64,000 nt of DNA from Morinoia aosen (GCA_030386875.1 CM059559.1:66850392-66914391); one strand, 5' to 3'; numbered from the stretch's first letter, positions 44,994 to 56,655 are shown. Notes: generated by a model from the letters alone, not told the origin. Numbers and translations are program-made.

Positions 44994-45695
44994 TGCACTG
45001 GAACAAATTTGATGATGGAATCTGATAGAGCATTTATTTCTAATCATTTTAGTGTTTGTTGCTATACCGAACTGCAAAAAGTGATTTTTTTTTCGGCAAA
45101 TTGGTAAACAAATTTTTTGGCATGTCACTACATGTTGTAACATGTACCAGTGTGGTTGACTGCCCCTGGGAATTTCAGGCCCAACCCAGGGATTTTCAGG
45201 CCCTGGCCATTAGTTTTCTTCGTTTTGAAATCCTTGAAACATTTAGAACAAATTAAAGCTCTTCAATTTTCCAATTTGTTAACTCGATATTTTTTAACAC
45301 GGTTTAAAACAATTTGTATATTTCAGTTAGAGATCAAAACTCTCATTTCAAAAGAAAATGAAAATAGAAAATTCAAGAGCTTCAGTTTGTTTGCAATGCT
45401 TCAACAATTCCAAAACTGTCTTTGAATTTGTTCTAGCATAAAAGCTCATTGACCTTCATTCTTTAAAAAAAGTGTCACTAAAAATGAACTAAACACCTAA
45501 TTTTAGATTTTTTTTCAAAAACTAGGGCATGTTTTGAAAAATTCACATGTTTAATTGTTTTTTTTTTAATTTTAAATATTTTTGAGTTGTCCTTACAGAA
45601 CAAAAGGTAAATGTTAAGAATGTACTAATTCATTTTTTAAATTAAGTGTCCTGTATCATGGTAATGAGATTGAAATAAACAGCTTTTATTCAATG
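44994..45695. other. Non-coding, with a partial copy of the 60-bp module family
   Basis: Right flank of the fold-back element. From about 45170 it contains CCTGGGAATTTCAGGCCC and, at 45395-45450, AACTGTCTTTGAATTTGTTCTAGCA (two blocks of the module also seen in elements A, B and D). It looks like a decayed, truncated relative of those elements. Confidence 0.45.
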
Positions 45696-45912
45696 CACTT
45701 TTCGGAGATGAGTATTTAATGAGTTATAGCGGTGTGCTAATTTTCGTCTTATGGCTGGAATGCGCTCAAACATTCGAGCACGTCTGAAGGGTGAGTCCAT
45801 TGTTGTCTTCCCCTCAGAACAATTTCTTGAAGCTACAAACGCAAGAGTTGCGGTAAGTAATTTATCGCTATAACTCGTCAAATACTCCTTTCTCCCAGTT
45901 AGTGCATAGATG
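45696..45912. mobile_element. Fold-back MITE, family 1 copy 2
   Basis: Left GAGTATTTAATGAGTTATAGCGG and right CGCTATAACTCGTCAAATACTC are inverted ends matching the copy at 3790-4305. Internally deleted relative to that copy. The motif GTGCATAGATG follows the right end, as in the other copies. Confidence 0.65.
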
Positions 45913-45997
45913 GAAAGTTGTTCATATTGATGTAATTCCCATAATACAGGCAACAAAATTTTGAAAACCATTTAGTACATTCTCTTCAACTTCAAAC

Positions 45998-46062
45998 AGA
46001 ACAAAAAAATTTCATTTCAACAATAGGAAGGCCTATTTAACTTTCAGCTCAGGCCCTCACCT
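45998..46062 (-). mobile_element. Short fragment of the SINE-like family
   Basis: AATTTCATTTCAACAATAGGAAGGCCTATTTAAC-type sequence followed by CTTTCAGCTCAGGCCCTCAC. It matches the 5' third of the minus-strand SINE-like element (CTTTAGCTCAGGCCCTCAC at 2956-2975). Confidence 0.6.
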
Positions 46063-47151
46063 TTCAAACAGGAAAAATCGATGCATTTTTTCTATAGAAA
46101 ATTTTGAGGGGAACTCAAATAGAATCTCTGTTCTGACAGCTCTAATGTGCTCAAATGAATGTTAGGTTACGTTAATTTGTGTCAAGTTACTTTGGGTTAC
46201 GCTTACGTTAAATTACCACTAGGTATAACTCATACAACAATTTTTTGCGACAGAAAACGCATAGAAGACAAGTTGTGTATCTTGATCTAGGTAAATACCT
46301 TCAAACAAGCAACAAAAATACAAAAATCGATGGTCAATATGCAGTAATGGAACCAAATCATACTCACGGAAATTTAAAATTCCGTTCCAAAGTCAGTAAA
46401 GGAGCACATTTAAAAACGTTTTACATGAATGACATTTTGCTGGCTCATGCATTAGTTTTGAGTTATTCAACTTTGAAATTTTTGTTTTCCATAGCAGTTC
46501 CAGTAAGTTTGCGCTTGAGCAGGAGCGTTCAGAAAACGTTTGGGTACTTTGTAATTTATTATTTGCCTACTCCACGGAGCCTGTGTTGAGTTCACTACTT
46601 TCCCACTTTCATTATTTATTTCCAACCTTGTTGCGTTGTGTTTATGTTTTGTGTAGATTGTTTTCTAGTAATCATTTGTTGTGCATTAAAAAGTAAACTA
46701 AGATACCTGAGTTACCTCAACTTTCATGTTTCCCATTTTCTTTGATTATGTTTGGCGCAGTTGATATACTTCTGTTGGGCCTTAAAACGTTCTCCTTGTT
46801 GGACCGGAATACACGCTGTCAAGAGGTGTGTGTTTTTCTCTCCAGCCTTTCTGTTATAACTTTCCTGCGGGATTGGGGTTACCCAATTCAGAGGTCAGGA
46901 TGACCGATGCCGCAACAGCCTGAACCCACTTCTAGGATGTTTTAGTTAATAACACAATAATGGTTATCAGCTGAAAATATAACAAAAAATATGGATATTA
47001 AATCTACAGTATTTACTCTAACAGTTTCGCTAATGTTCTACGGTCACCGCCATCTTGAAAGATGTTGAGTGCATATCAATTTAAATCTTTACTATTCTAG
47101 TCCTGCTGACATTTTTGTGTGAACCTTTATTGTCTCATTAACCAAAACATC
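46063..47151. other. Non-coding, one unrecognised ORF
   Basis: The frame at 46245-46589 (plus, 114 codons) has no known domain. Part of it (46395-46460) is a diverged copy of the arm of the fold-back element at 47152-47829 (AACGTTTTACATGAATGACATT), so it is probably not a gene. The rest shows nothing. Confidence 0.4.
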
Positions 47152-47829
47152 GGTCAATGTGAAGTTTAATGCAATCACGGAAAATAAGAATTCCTATCTT
47201 AGGAATCACTAAAGGAACCCATTTAAGAACGTTTTACAGGAATGACATTCTGCTAGCCGATGCGTTATTTTCGAATAATTGAGCTTTGAAGTTGGCCTTT
47301 GAGCCAAAGGAAGCGAGCGCGTGAAACGGAATTTAATTAATAACGGAAGCTATTACAAACGTAAAGAGGTTGGGTCATGAGGGGGAGGCACAGTTCTTCT
47401 ATTGAAAATTATAAATAAAGCTTCTAACCCACCCATTAGGGTGACGACCGCAATCTTGTTGACATCGGGTCCAAGATGGCGGCGCCCATGGTGGTCGCCA
47501 TCTTAGACTCGATGTAAACAAGATTGCGGTCGTCACCCTAATGGGCGGGTTAGAAGCTTTATTTATAATTTTCAATAGGAGAACTGTGCCTCCTCCCCCT
47601 CACGACCCAACCTCTTTACGTTTGTTATAGGGGGTTAGCTTCCGTTTTTAATTAAATTACGCTCGCTTCCTTTGGCGCGGGAAGGCCAACTTCAAAGTTC
47701 AATAATTCGAAAATAAAGCATCAGCGAGCAGAATGTCGTTCATGTAAAACATTGTTAAATGGATTCCTTTAGTGATTGTTTGGAATATAATTATTAATTT
47801 TAGTGATTGCATTAAACTTCACATTGACC
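47152..47829. mobile_element. Fold-back element with about 335-bp arms
   Basis: Nearly the whole 678 bp is an inverted repeat centred near 47490. Outer ends GGTCAATGTGAAGTTTAATG / CATTAAACTTCACATTGACC are exact. Near the centre AGATTGCGGTCGTCACCCTA is matched exactly, with CCAAGATGGCGGC and GCCATCTTAG around the loop. The transcript would form a very long hairpin. No ORF and no clear target duplication. Confidence 0.8.
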
Positions 47830-48122
47830 AAAACATCCTATAAGTGGGCTCATGCTCCGCGGGATCAGCATATAATAAATTACGTCATAAAATGCGGAAA
47901 CAATAACTTTTTCCCCGCTGAGCGCACTAGCGGCGTTGTTGGAACACCCTCTCCTTTGACGCGCGAAAGCCATTCCATTAACGCCGCTCCCATACCTTCA
48001 GAAGTAAATAACTTGAAAATAACTCACCAGCAAGCAGAATGTCAACCAGGCCAAACGTTTTTATGTGTTTCCAGGCCCTATGGTGATTCTTAGGAACGGA
48101 TTTATTAATTTTCATGATCGCG
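47830..48122. repeat. Partial second copy of the fold-back family
   Basis: The stretch 47990-48122 parallels the right arm 47695-47815 (AGCAGAATGTC, then TTTATTAATTTTYATGATYGC). It is cut at TTAA where element D begins. Confidence 0.6.
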
Positions 48123-48620
48123 TTAAGATCATCCCAGGCCCCTGCTGCTCCAATGGTCATTTTTCATATTTTTGTTGGAAAAGGACCCTTAGGTGGTGGA
48201 CTATTCGGTCCTAAAATTTTATGGCACTACGGACAATAGATCCCCCAGGGTAGGGGTGAGGGGACCAAAATTTTTAATTTTTGACCCCATACAAAAAGAC
48301 TAACAAAACAGGAAATGGAAAATTTGCAAATAAAGTTTGTTAGATATGTTTTAAGGATTCTAAAACTGTCTTTATTTTTGTTCTAGCATCAAAACTGAAA
48401 GAGGAGATACACCTTGAAATATCAATACCAGTGAAAGATCAATACCTGAAATCCAATAGGCCAAATTCTTTCACAAAATAAAGCCTAAATCAAAAAATGC
48501 ATAGAAGAAATTGTGTTTCTTTCCAAAAGTTACATATCATAGTCAAATTTCATATGAATCAGACTGAAAATAAAAAGTTTCATATTTTTGAAAAAAAAAA
48601 TAATTTTTTTGATATAGCCT
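48123..48620. mobile_element. TTAA-type element D, truncated
   Basis: Begins TTAAGATCATCCCAGGCCCC and then follows element B almost base for base (GGAAAAGGACCCTTAGGTGG, CTATTCGGTCCTAAAATTTT, then the module TTCTAGCATCAAAACTG at about 48390). The right terminal repeat is not found, so the 3' half is lost. It sits at a TTAA inside the fold-back copy. Confidence 0.65.
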
Positions 48621-48705
48621 GACGGCTGTGACAGCGATAGATTTTGTAAATTTCATTGTCGAAGCATAGTTAATTAGATAGAAATAAACAAGTTTTCTTC
48701 AATGC

Positions 48706-49060
48706 ACTTTCGTTTCAAATGAGTATTTTATTAGTTATAGCGGCAAATGACTTACCGCAACTCCATTGTTTGAAGCAGAAAGTAATTCAAGGAGCGGGTC
48801 GGACAGCAACACTGCAATGCACTCTCGCTTCCGCGCGATCGTAATCAAAGACGAAACCAAACTTACTGCTATACCTCGTTAAATACCCATTTGACGTAAA
48901 AAGGGTATGGATGAAAAGTTGTTCATTTTGATATTATCATGATTCAAACAACAAAAATTTGAAAACCGATGAGTAGCTGTTTGTTCGAGCGTATTCATCA
49001 TGAGAGATGAAACTAAACCTAACGCTATAACCCGTAATATAATCATTTGAGACGGATAGT
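48706..49060. mobile_element. Fold-back MITE, family 1 copy 3
   Basis: Left GAGTATTTTATTAGTTATAGCGG, right GCTATACCTCGTTAAATACCC with a further diverged copy of the end near 49030. Colinear with 3790-4305, including GATGAGTAGCTGTTTGTTCGAG (cf. GATTAGTAGCTGTTTATTCGAG at about 4218). No coding content. Confidence 0.65.
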
Positions 49061-49179
49061 GCATAGAAGAAAACTTGTTTATTTTGATTCAATTCATTAG
49101 GTTTAGGCCGGTTATAAACCGGCGCGCCATTTTAGAGTACCCGTCTAAGATCCTTCGCGAATTACCCTGACAAAAAGAA

Positions 49180-49680
49180 TAATTTCTAAACTATAAGACG
49201 TACAATCTTGAAATAAATACCAAATGAATGGTCGTGACGAGTACAACATATTTATGTAATTAAAAAATTTTTTACGCCCCTGTGGGGGCAGGAAGAGGGG
49301 CTCTCGTGGCCCCTAAATACTCGGCCGATTTTCTCTATAAGGCTCATTTTGGTCGAGTCATAATTTCTAAAGTATCGCACCTAAAAATTTGAAATTAGGA
49401 CATTTTAAGCGTCAATTCATTCTCCAAATGTGAGTGTATAATAAAACTGTCATACGATCCCTGGAGGAAGATGAAGAGCAAGTTTCTCCTAGCCTCTGAA
49501 TGGTCGACCGATTTTTCAAAAAGCTCATTTTGGTCCAGTCATAATTTCTAAACTATTGCACCTAAAAATTTGAAATTCGGTTCATTTTAAGCGTCAATTC
49601 ATTCTCCAAATGTGAGTGTATAATAAAAATCTCATACGCCTCTTGGGGGATGACAGAGACCAAGGTTCTCCAGCTTCTCC
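49180..49680. repeat. 181-bp tandem repeat, two full units plus a remnant
   Basis: GCTCATTTTGGTC starts at 49342 and again at 49523. Shared blocks: GTCATAATTTCTAAA, GCACCTAAAAATTTGAAATT and GCGTCAATTCATTCTCCAAA. A weaker, shorter match (AATAATTTCTAAACTATAAG) lies near 49180. No ORF. Confidence 0.8.
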
Positions 49681-49759
49681 TAGCCTAGTAATCCGCGCTG
49701 CCGAAGGCCGCGCTCACATAAGTTATGACGTGCTGTTGAAATGCTGGTCGTTCGCTGGT

Positions 49760-49835
49760 CGTTTTGCCTTGTCGTTCTAGGCTCTCACACTCACATCGTG
49801 GGTCTTCGAATCCCGGAGGTGACGAACTTTTTTCT
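49760..49835 (+). other. tRNA-like relic (box-B-like motif)
   Basis: GGTCTTCGAATCCC near 49802 resembles a box B with an extra base. The sequence around it (TAGGCTCTCACACTC upstream, GGAGGTGACGA downstream) does not fold into a full cloverleaf by eye. It could be a tRNA-derived SINE head or a chance match. Confidence 0.3.
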
Positions 49836-49894
49836 TAGCGATCACTTTCATGTTTTTCTTACTGATGTAGACTTTTGTGAGGCAATATTATAAG

Positions 49895-51015
49895 TAGAGC
49901 TGTGCCAATGCATAACTTGCATATATGCACTCATAGAGATATGCAGAACGTTTTATGCAATGCGAAAAATTGTCTTGTGCATATGCAAAATCACATATGC
50001 AATTACGCATATACACTACAACAGATGTAATAGGCAAAGTGCTTTTTGCATATGCACAATATCATAGTACATATGGTGTCATGCGAGTGGTGCAATTTGA
50101 TTATCCTGTTTTTAATGTAAAACTGCAAATTTGTTCCTTAATCCAGAAATTTTGTACATTGATGGCACCTCTCGCATACATACTCTCAGTTGCAAGCAAC
50201 ATCACAAGTTTTACCTGGTGCACTGTCATCAGTACCTGATCCCCAGGTCACCTTCATGACCTGTTGTTCAGTTGTTAAATATGGTTCGTCAATCAAATAC
50301 AATAGAGGTGTCCGAACTGAAATTAATGTACTTTCAAGTTTTTAGGAATTTTATATCGTGATAGTTTTGTACATCTAGTGATAGTTTTCTTGTTCTCTTC
50401 AACACATAGGCCTAACTATACTTACAAAAGTGTTCAAGTGAAAAGACAACTGTGAAATTAGTATCAATTTCCGAAACATATGCATTAGTGATGTAATAAT
50501 CATTACCTCTGTTGTGCTCTGCCTGTTCAATAACAAATGAGGAGGAACTCAACAAATCAACTTTCGGTGCTCGCATGACCAAGTTCCCTTCCGTGAAGGT
50601 TTCACGGGTTCAAATCCCATCGCTGCGCATGACTTTTTGCATGACTATCCATCGTTATCACATACGTTAAGCCCTGTTTTACTTTGGAATCCAGTGAATA
50701 TTTTCATGTTTCTAATATTTTGATGATTCAGTGAATATTTTCTTGTTTCTTCATTATCAGCAAATGCATGATATTTCAAATATTGAAGACTATCGTAAAG
50801 AATCATTACTTTACGGTTCAATATTTGAAATATCGAACAAGTTCCAACTAACTTAACAGCAGTGCATCTGTAAGACTTAGTTGCATATTGCTTGCATATA
50901 AATGCGAGTACTGTGCATACGACACTCCGCAATCGCAATATATCTATCCTGAAGCCGCGCTGACGATTTCATATACGCGTCCATTGGCACAGCTGTGCAT
51001 ATTGGCACAGCTCTA
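49895..51015. mobile_element. hAT-like non-autonomous element, 1.1 kb
   Basis: Perfect 8-bp duplications ATTATAAG (49887-49894 and 51016-51023) and inverted ends TAGAGCTGTGCCAAT. The right end has the GCACAGCTGTGCC motif doubled. The left 150 bp is rich in GCATATGCA-type palindromes. There is no transposase, so it depends on one in trans. It contains the hairpin at 50770-50834 and, near 50610-50630, GGGTTCAAATCCC, a good pol III box B within a weak tRNA-like context. Confidence 0.85.
50770..50834. repeat. 65-bp hairpin inside the hAT-like element
   Basis: Outer arms GATATTTCAAATATTGAA and its exact inverse (18 bp), an unpaired internal part, then CGTAAAG / CTTTACG around an AATCATTA loop. 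No coding content. Confidence 0.85.
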
Positions 51016-51023
51016 ATTATAAG

Positions 51024-52067
51024 CATGGAAATGTCATAATTCCGTTGCATTATGTAAAAAACTCTCTGCACGTCCTCCATAGCAAAACCAGTTCATACAT
51101 AGGAATGAAAATAAATTTCTGAATGCCAACGTTGCTGCCGTAGACGCAGAATTATTTCGATCCACCCGTTTTACTTTGAACAAATTACTTATACCCCAAA
51201 TCACAAAGCTCGGATTTCACTGCCAGTGTGCAGCAAAAAGTATTATGTATATACCGAGCCTTTTTTTCTTTTCATAGTAAGTAGTGGGTGGCTGAGCATC
51301 ATCGACATGATACTTTACAGGGAGTGTACATGATAGGGGCTACCCAGGACCCTAGTCACGCCCGACCTTTAAATTAAGGCCTTATTTCCTCTCGTTTAGT
51401 GCTCACGTAACATTCCTTGAGGACATTGACCACACTGCAGGCAACGCCCCTGATTTGGCGCACGTATCAGCGTTTTCTCACCAACTGCCACGTACTGGGC
51501 CCGAACCCGCGCAGGAAGCGCAGAACGCAAGCGCTCTCTACACGGCCACTGCAAGGCAAAACCAACCGCAAAAACTATTCCTAGATGTGTATTGTGATGG
51601 AAATCGTGTTTTCTTTTCAAGTTGCACAAGAGATACATTGTCCTCCATCATGTTTTTCGACTAGCGACATGGGTATTTCAATACTCATGTGCGTGCATCA
51701 CACATGAGTGTATTTTCCAAACTTAAGATTATTTTAAGAACAATAATGTTGTGTACCATCTCTGTTGAAAATAAACTGTTCTCATTTTTTTGCAGTTGCA
51801 CTACAGAACTACTTATTTAGTGAGCTTCCCCAATTTTTGCTATTTTTTCTACTTTGTACATTTCGCTTTGTTCGAAATCAAGCAAAAACTGTTCTAAATC
51901 TAAAGTAAAGTTAAATCTCTACCAATGACTATTTCTTCCAATCAAAGATTTCTAATCCTCGTTTCTGCGTTTCCTTTTGCTTTCTCTACTTTTCTGGGTT
52001 GAATGAGAGCGCTACTTCATTATGCCTATCACGAGCTCATTTTCCCAATTCTCGTACAATGTTCTTG
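51024..52067. other. Non-coding, nothing recognised
   Basis: Opposite frames at 51396-51638 (minus) and 51455-51664 (plus) overlap and have no known motif. No repeat boundary seen. Confidence 0.35.
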
Positions 52068-53571
52068 TTAAGGCCCTTTTACACTGACGGTGTCTTCGCG
52101 CTCCACACCGTCGCTCCATCCCGCCAGCCAAATAAGCTCCGCCCACAGCAGAGCAAAATGACCCTTATTGCCCCGCTCACGGTAAGGAGCGGCAACATTC
52201 AGCATGCTAAATATTTGCGGTGTGCACTGCCAGTAAACCAGGGCTGCCGGTGATAATAACGTGAACAATGAACAGTCTCCCTTCATTAACTTAAATTATT
52301 TGATAATTATTCGTATATATTCATTTGTGAATTCAGATATTTTTATCCAATTTTCTTCGGCAAAGGAGGTGAAACGCAGAAGTTCTTGAAGAATAAATAC
52401 ATGTGTTGTTAAAAATTAAGAGATGATAAAAATGTGCGGCAGGCCTAGTTTTCAATCAGTTACTTTCAACATTAATAATTTAATACATCTTCGAGTAATT
52501 AACTTTCAACTATGAATATTAACTCAACGTTTTAACGTGCAAAAGATAACGAAAAACAGATAAACGATTCAGATAAACGTAGATTGAACATGAAAAAATC
52601 GAGATTCTTTAATAAAAAAACGTAGTAGTGTAGTTTTAACGAGAAATAAGTAAAAGTTAACATACGTGAGTAGAAACTATGATTTTAATGCTGATTTTAT
52701 TTCTGTCTCTCCTAATTCTCTTCTGCAGCGCAAATTTCATCATTAAGACGTCTTTTCAGTTGTGCAAGGCGCTTTTCATCACGCTGGTGACATGTGTACT
52801 CTGTTGATGACATCTCTTACCAATTTCGGCTTAGTTTTCCAACTGTGACAGTTTTTTCATTCTTTTCATTAACCATTCTTCTTTGAAAAACTGCGTGTAT
52901 ACCTTTTTTTAGACATCGTTTTTGAAGGGCTTGTCATTTTGAATACTAGTGCGGCAACAATATGAAAATTTGGATGCTTAAAATATTTAATTTTTAGACA
53001 TTCATTTAAAGGAATGCACGACCAGTTTTACGATCAAAATATGCGTCATCTCATTGCGATTGCAACGTGCCAAGCAAATCAAAGGAACACAAGCATAGCG
53101 CCTGGCTTGGCCGGGCTTGTAAGTTCGTAAAATACTCGTTCGTTACGCGTTTTTAAGGAGGTCGAGAAACAGATTGAACACGTTCTACCCCATTCGATAG
53201 GCGTGGTTTTGAATAAGATATTCATTTGTATAAGGTGTTGAAACAATAATTCTTAACTGCGTTATTAAATTAACTTCAGGGAATAATGAATTTATTGTCT
53301 GACTTAAAACAAACATATTTTGCAAAATATCAAAAATTAAACCTAGCAACCCAGGAGGAATCGAAAAAAAAACAGATATGGGTGGAAAACCCAGGAGGGG
53401 AGCCCTGCGTGGCGATTTCTGTCTCTCGGGAAGGAGCGTTGTGTTGAGCGGCAATGTAAAAGCAAGTCGGTGTGCACTGACGCTCAGTTCTCTCGTGGGC
53501 GGAGCTATAGCAAGTCCACCATCGCTCCACACCGTCGCTCCACACCGCTAGTGTAAAATGAGCTTTACAGT
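52068..53571. mobile_element. Inverted-repeat DNA element, about 1.5 kb
   Basis: Left CTTTTACACTGACGGTGT and right ACCGCTAGTGTAAAATGAGC are inverted, each followed inward by CTCCACACCGTCGCTCC-type sequence. Further in, TAAGCTCCGCCCAC pairs with GTGGGCGGAGCTAT. The style (…TTTTACACT) is common among hAT-like elements, but no 8-bp duplication is visible. Minus frames at 53185-53545 lie in the right arm and are not credible genes. Confidence 0.55.
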
Positions 53572-53817
53572 CATCATGCCCCGAACAACAGTAAATTCTT
53601 TTGTGCCAGTATTACCAGCGTAGGTAGTAAATATTCTAAATTTGTTTTGTGATAAAAATTTTTATTCCCTTCGAGCTCATTGTTAATTTGGCGAACTATT
53701 CAATACGTTATAACGAAAAGAAAAATTTCCTTAATGTCAACCTCATAATCTTTGACGCAAAATGATGTATATTTGCCCAATTTACTCTCAACATTTATCC
53801 CTGCAACCACTGGCTCC

Positions 53818-55001
53818 TATACAATAAATTTACAGGAGTTCCTGTATTAGTTTTCACATTCGGTAACTTTAAGCGTTTCTTGTTCTTGAACTTAATTTTA
53901 AGGATATAAGTAACTGATAATAAATCATAAATGGTCATTCAAACCTTTAAATTAAAATTAGTGCAGATAATTTAAGCAAATTCAATAACGTAAAAATTTC
54001 TATAACCCAGCTCTAGGCTTGTCTTTGGTTCTTGAACTTTGGTTTACTATCCTGAATACATCCTAATGAATACACCATTTGAGCCAAGCCGTACTTACCT
54101 CGTAAATTTTCTGGATGCAAATTGAGATCGCCTCCAACCTCCACTAAGCAAACATCTTCCATCAACTATATTACTTATACAAACTTGAGCTTACTCAGCC
54201 TTCGTCTCGAACACCGTGCGGTACCTGCCTGCAACCAGCCCAGGGACGCCGGTGGTCTTACGTCAGCTTCGCTACGCTCTCCGTCCCTTCTTCCGAGGAC
54301 CGAGCGGAAAGAAGATGAGAGGCTGAGGCGCCTTCCTTGCTGCTGACCTGCACCACTCACCGTCCACTCGCCTGACTCCGCTTCCCGGCACGTCCTGAAG
54401 CTCACGAGTACTTGTGGAGGTTCGTAAACTATGAGTTTAGGACCAAATACTTGCCATGCCGTGAGCTGGGTACTTTGGACTACGTTTCCCCATGCATTCT
54501 TATAACTTATAACTTAAAACCATAACTTACCTTATAACTTAAAACTATAACTTACCTTATAACTTAAAACTATAACTTACCTTATAACTTAAAACTATAA
54601 CTTACCTTATAACTTAAAGTTGCAACTTACCTTGTAACTTAAAATTATAACTTACCTTAAAAACAATAACTTATAATTTATCCTAAAAACTTATACGATA
54701 AACTGTGCTAAACCTATGATTAAAACTACATCACGACTAACCGCAACTATCTCCACAGAGCACGGTTTGCTTCCTACGACGGCACTGACGCAGACCGAAA
54801 GTCCAGCGCCCGCCTGTCTACTTGAAGTCCTGCTCCGAAGGGTTTATGGTTTCTTCGTTCATTTAAGCTTAGCAGTTTGTCCTCTTCTTCCAAATGTCGT
54901 TCCGACATTTGACCTAATAAATTACGGCAAATTTTTCCATTTCGGAACTTCGCGTATTTCAATCTCCTAAATATATTATTAATTAATCCTTTTTTTCTAT
55001 A
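53818..55001 (+). repeat. 5' LTR of the gag-only element
   Basis: Starts TATACAATAAATTTACAGG and ends TTTTCTATA, lacking the usual TG...CA ends. It has a GC-rich centre (54210-54420) and a 25-bp array at about 54505-54665. Confidence 0.85.
54505..54700 (+). repeat. 25-bp minisatellite within the 5' LTR
   Basis: Unit TTATAACTTAAAACTATAAC plus TTACC, about six copies. The matching array in the 3' LTR (57348-57500) has about one copy fewer. The motif resembles the 37-bp array at 761-1085. Confidence 0.85.
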
Positions 55002-55019
55002 TGGTGGCCCATATGGGGA
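55002..55019 (+). promoter_or_regulatory. Putative tRNA primer binding site
   Basis: TGGTGGCCCATATGGGGA begins at the first base after the 5' LTR. TGG matches the CCA end of a tRNA. The tRNA identity was not determined. Confidence 0.65.
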
Positions 55020-55168
55020 AACGTGTGTTGCCGGGAGCTCAGGTTTGTCGGCGGGTGTGGTGCAGCGGCAGCAGCATTTCATCGTAACTAAATTTTTAAT
55101 CCCTGCGACTTCCACGCTAATCACTTGAAATTTAATAATCAAGGTACTCGTAACTTTGAATTACAGGT

Positions 55169-56470
55169 ATGGCTTCCAAAAAGGAAGCTCTTCCAACAGC
55201 GCCTGGCGATGGCGATCTTAACATCTTGACTAAAACTCGCAAATATGTGCGGCAGCGTGTAACCCGTTTGCACAATACCGTAAAATCGGCTATCAATGAA
55301 ATCTCGAACCATGACAAATTGGTCAACATTTCTAAGGTGACTTCCTTGCAGACAGAGCTGAAGGATTTAGACAAGTCAATTTTTGACTTGTTGCTTCGCA
55401 GCGACGCTGCTGACGACGTGCTGGAGACTGCTGCCAACGAGCAGGAGTCTTACGAGGCGCAATTGTTAGATTGCCTGGCCCTCCTGCAGTCACAGCCCTC
55501 TACCTCTACCTCTACCTCTACATCTGCGAGAGAGGACGCAGCTGCTACATCCTCCGCCTCGAACGCAGGTATTATCAATGTACAGCAAAAATTAAAACTT
55601 CCCGATGTTCCCTTGCCTTAGTTTAGTAACTCAAAGGACGAAAATTTTGAGAAGTTCTTGTTCAATTTCGAGGCAATTTTTGGCAAGCACAATTTAACTT
55701 CGTACGAAAAATTTGTGTACTTGTACAATCAAGTTTCGGGCTCGCCCAAAATCTTGTTAAATTCTCTTGATATTGCTGATCAGACGTACGAGACTGCTAA
55801 AGAACTATTGCAAAAAGCCTTTGCTTCTGTCATCGTTCAAAAATACGATGCGATAGACAAACTTTCCAAAATTAAACTAACCAAATCTGATGACCCTTAT
55901 GTGTACATTGGTGAACTAAAAACCACAGTTGCAGCTTTCAAGAAACTAGAAATTGATGTTGACACCGTCATGGCCTTCTTTTTCTGGAACGCGCTTAACG
56001 ACAAGTTCCAAAATATTCTAATTCAAATTACGAACACTAATAATCCGTCTCTTGCGCAAATCGAAAATAACTTGTTCGAAGCTACGGAACGCTATAAGAG
56101 AGAAGTTGAGCCTTGTGACGTTCCTCAAAGGACGGACCGTAAACTAACAAAAACTCGTCGCACAGTTTCTTCAGCCGTCGCTGTAAAACCGAATAAACAA
56201 TTCTGTGTCTTATGCAAATATGATGGCGTTAACTCTGATCATAGTCTAAGTAGGTGCTCTGCCTACGACAATCCGACTAAAAAATGTGACAAACTAAAAT
56301 CTATTGGTGCTTGCACGAAATGTTCGTTCCAGAATCATAACGCTGCAAATTGCAAATTTAACTTTTCCTCTGCTTGCCGGACTTGTGGCGGTCAGCATAT
56401 GACCTACTTGTGCAAAAAAGGCACGCATGAGGCTAATTCTTCTTCATCTTCCAGCGGATGGAGCTATTAG
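55169..56470 (+). pseudogene. gag: Gag of the non-autonomous element, with an in-frame TAG
   Basis: A single reading frame of 433 codons from ATG 55169, broken only by TAG at 55619-55621 (codon 151). Before it: a basic N-terminus, a heptad-like helix (about residues 30-110) and a (Ser-Thr)n tract (about 112-121). After the stop: SNSKDENFEKFLFNFEAIFG and then LYNQVSGSPKILLNSL, the capsid-like DUF1759 pattern of BEL/Pao-type Gag. Zinc knuckles CTKCSFQNHNAANC and CRTCGGQHMTYLC follow, with a variant CVLCKYDG...H...C before them. The stop lies right at the LP-x-F start of the DUF1759 region, where a Lys or Gln codon is usual, so one base change explains it. It is unlike the BEL/Pao Gag at 38728-39996 in sequence. 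Confidence 0.85.
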
Positions 56471-56655
56471 CGGGCGGGCGGCCGACAAGGTCGAATGAAC
56501 TATCATCTAAATTAGATGTGCCTAGTGTTCTTCTCTAACAACAGAAAGCTGCCGTTACAGTTAAGCGTAAAATACGCTCTCGGGTGGCAGACGACACCTT
56601 TAATTTAACTTAATTAACTTTCATTCGCCTTCATTTTCAGTGAAGCCGAATCCCT

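Noticed and set aside
54122..54405. Opposite 74- and 76-codon ORFs, repeated at 56969-57252
   Set aside because: They are inside the GC-rich part of the two LTRs and mirror each other on both strands.
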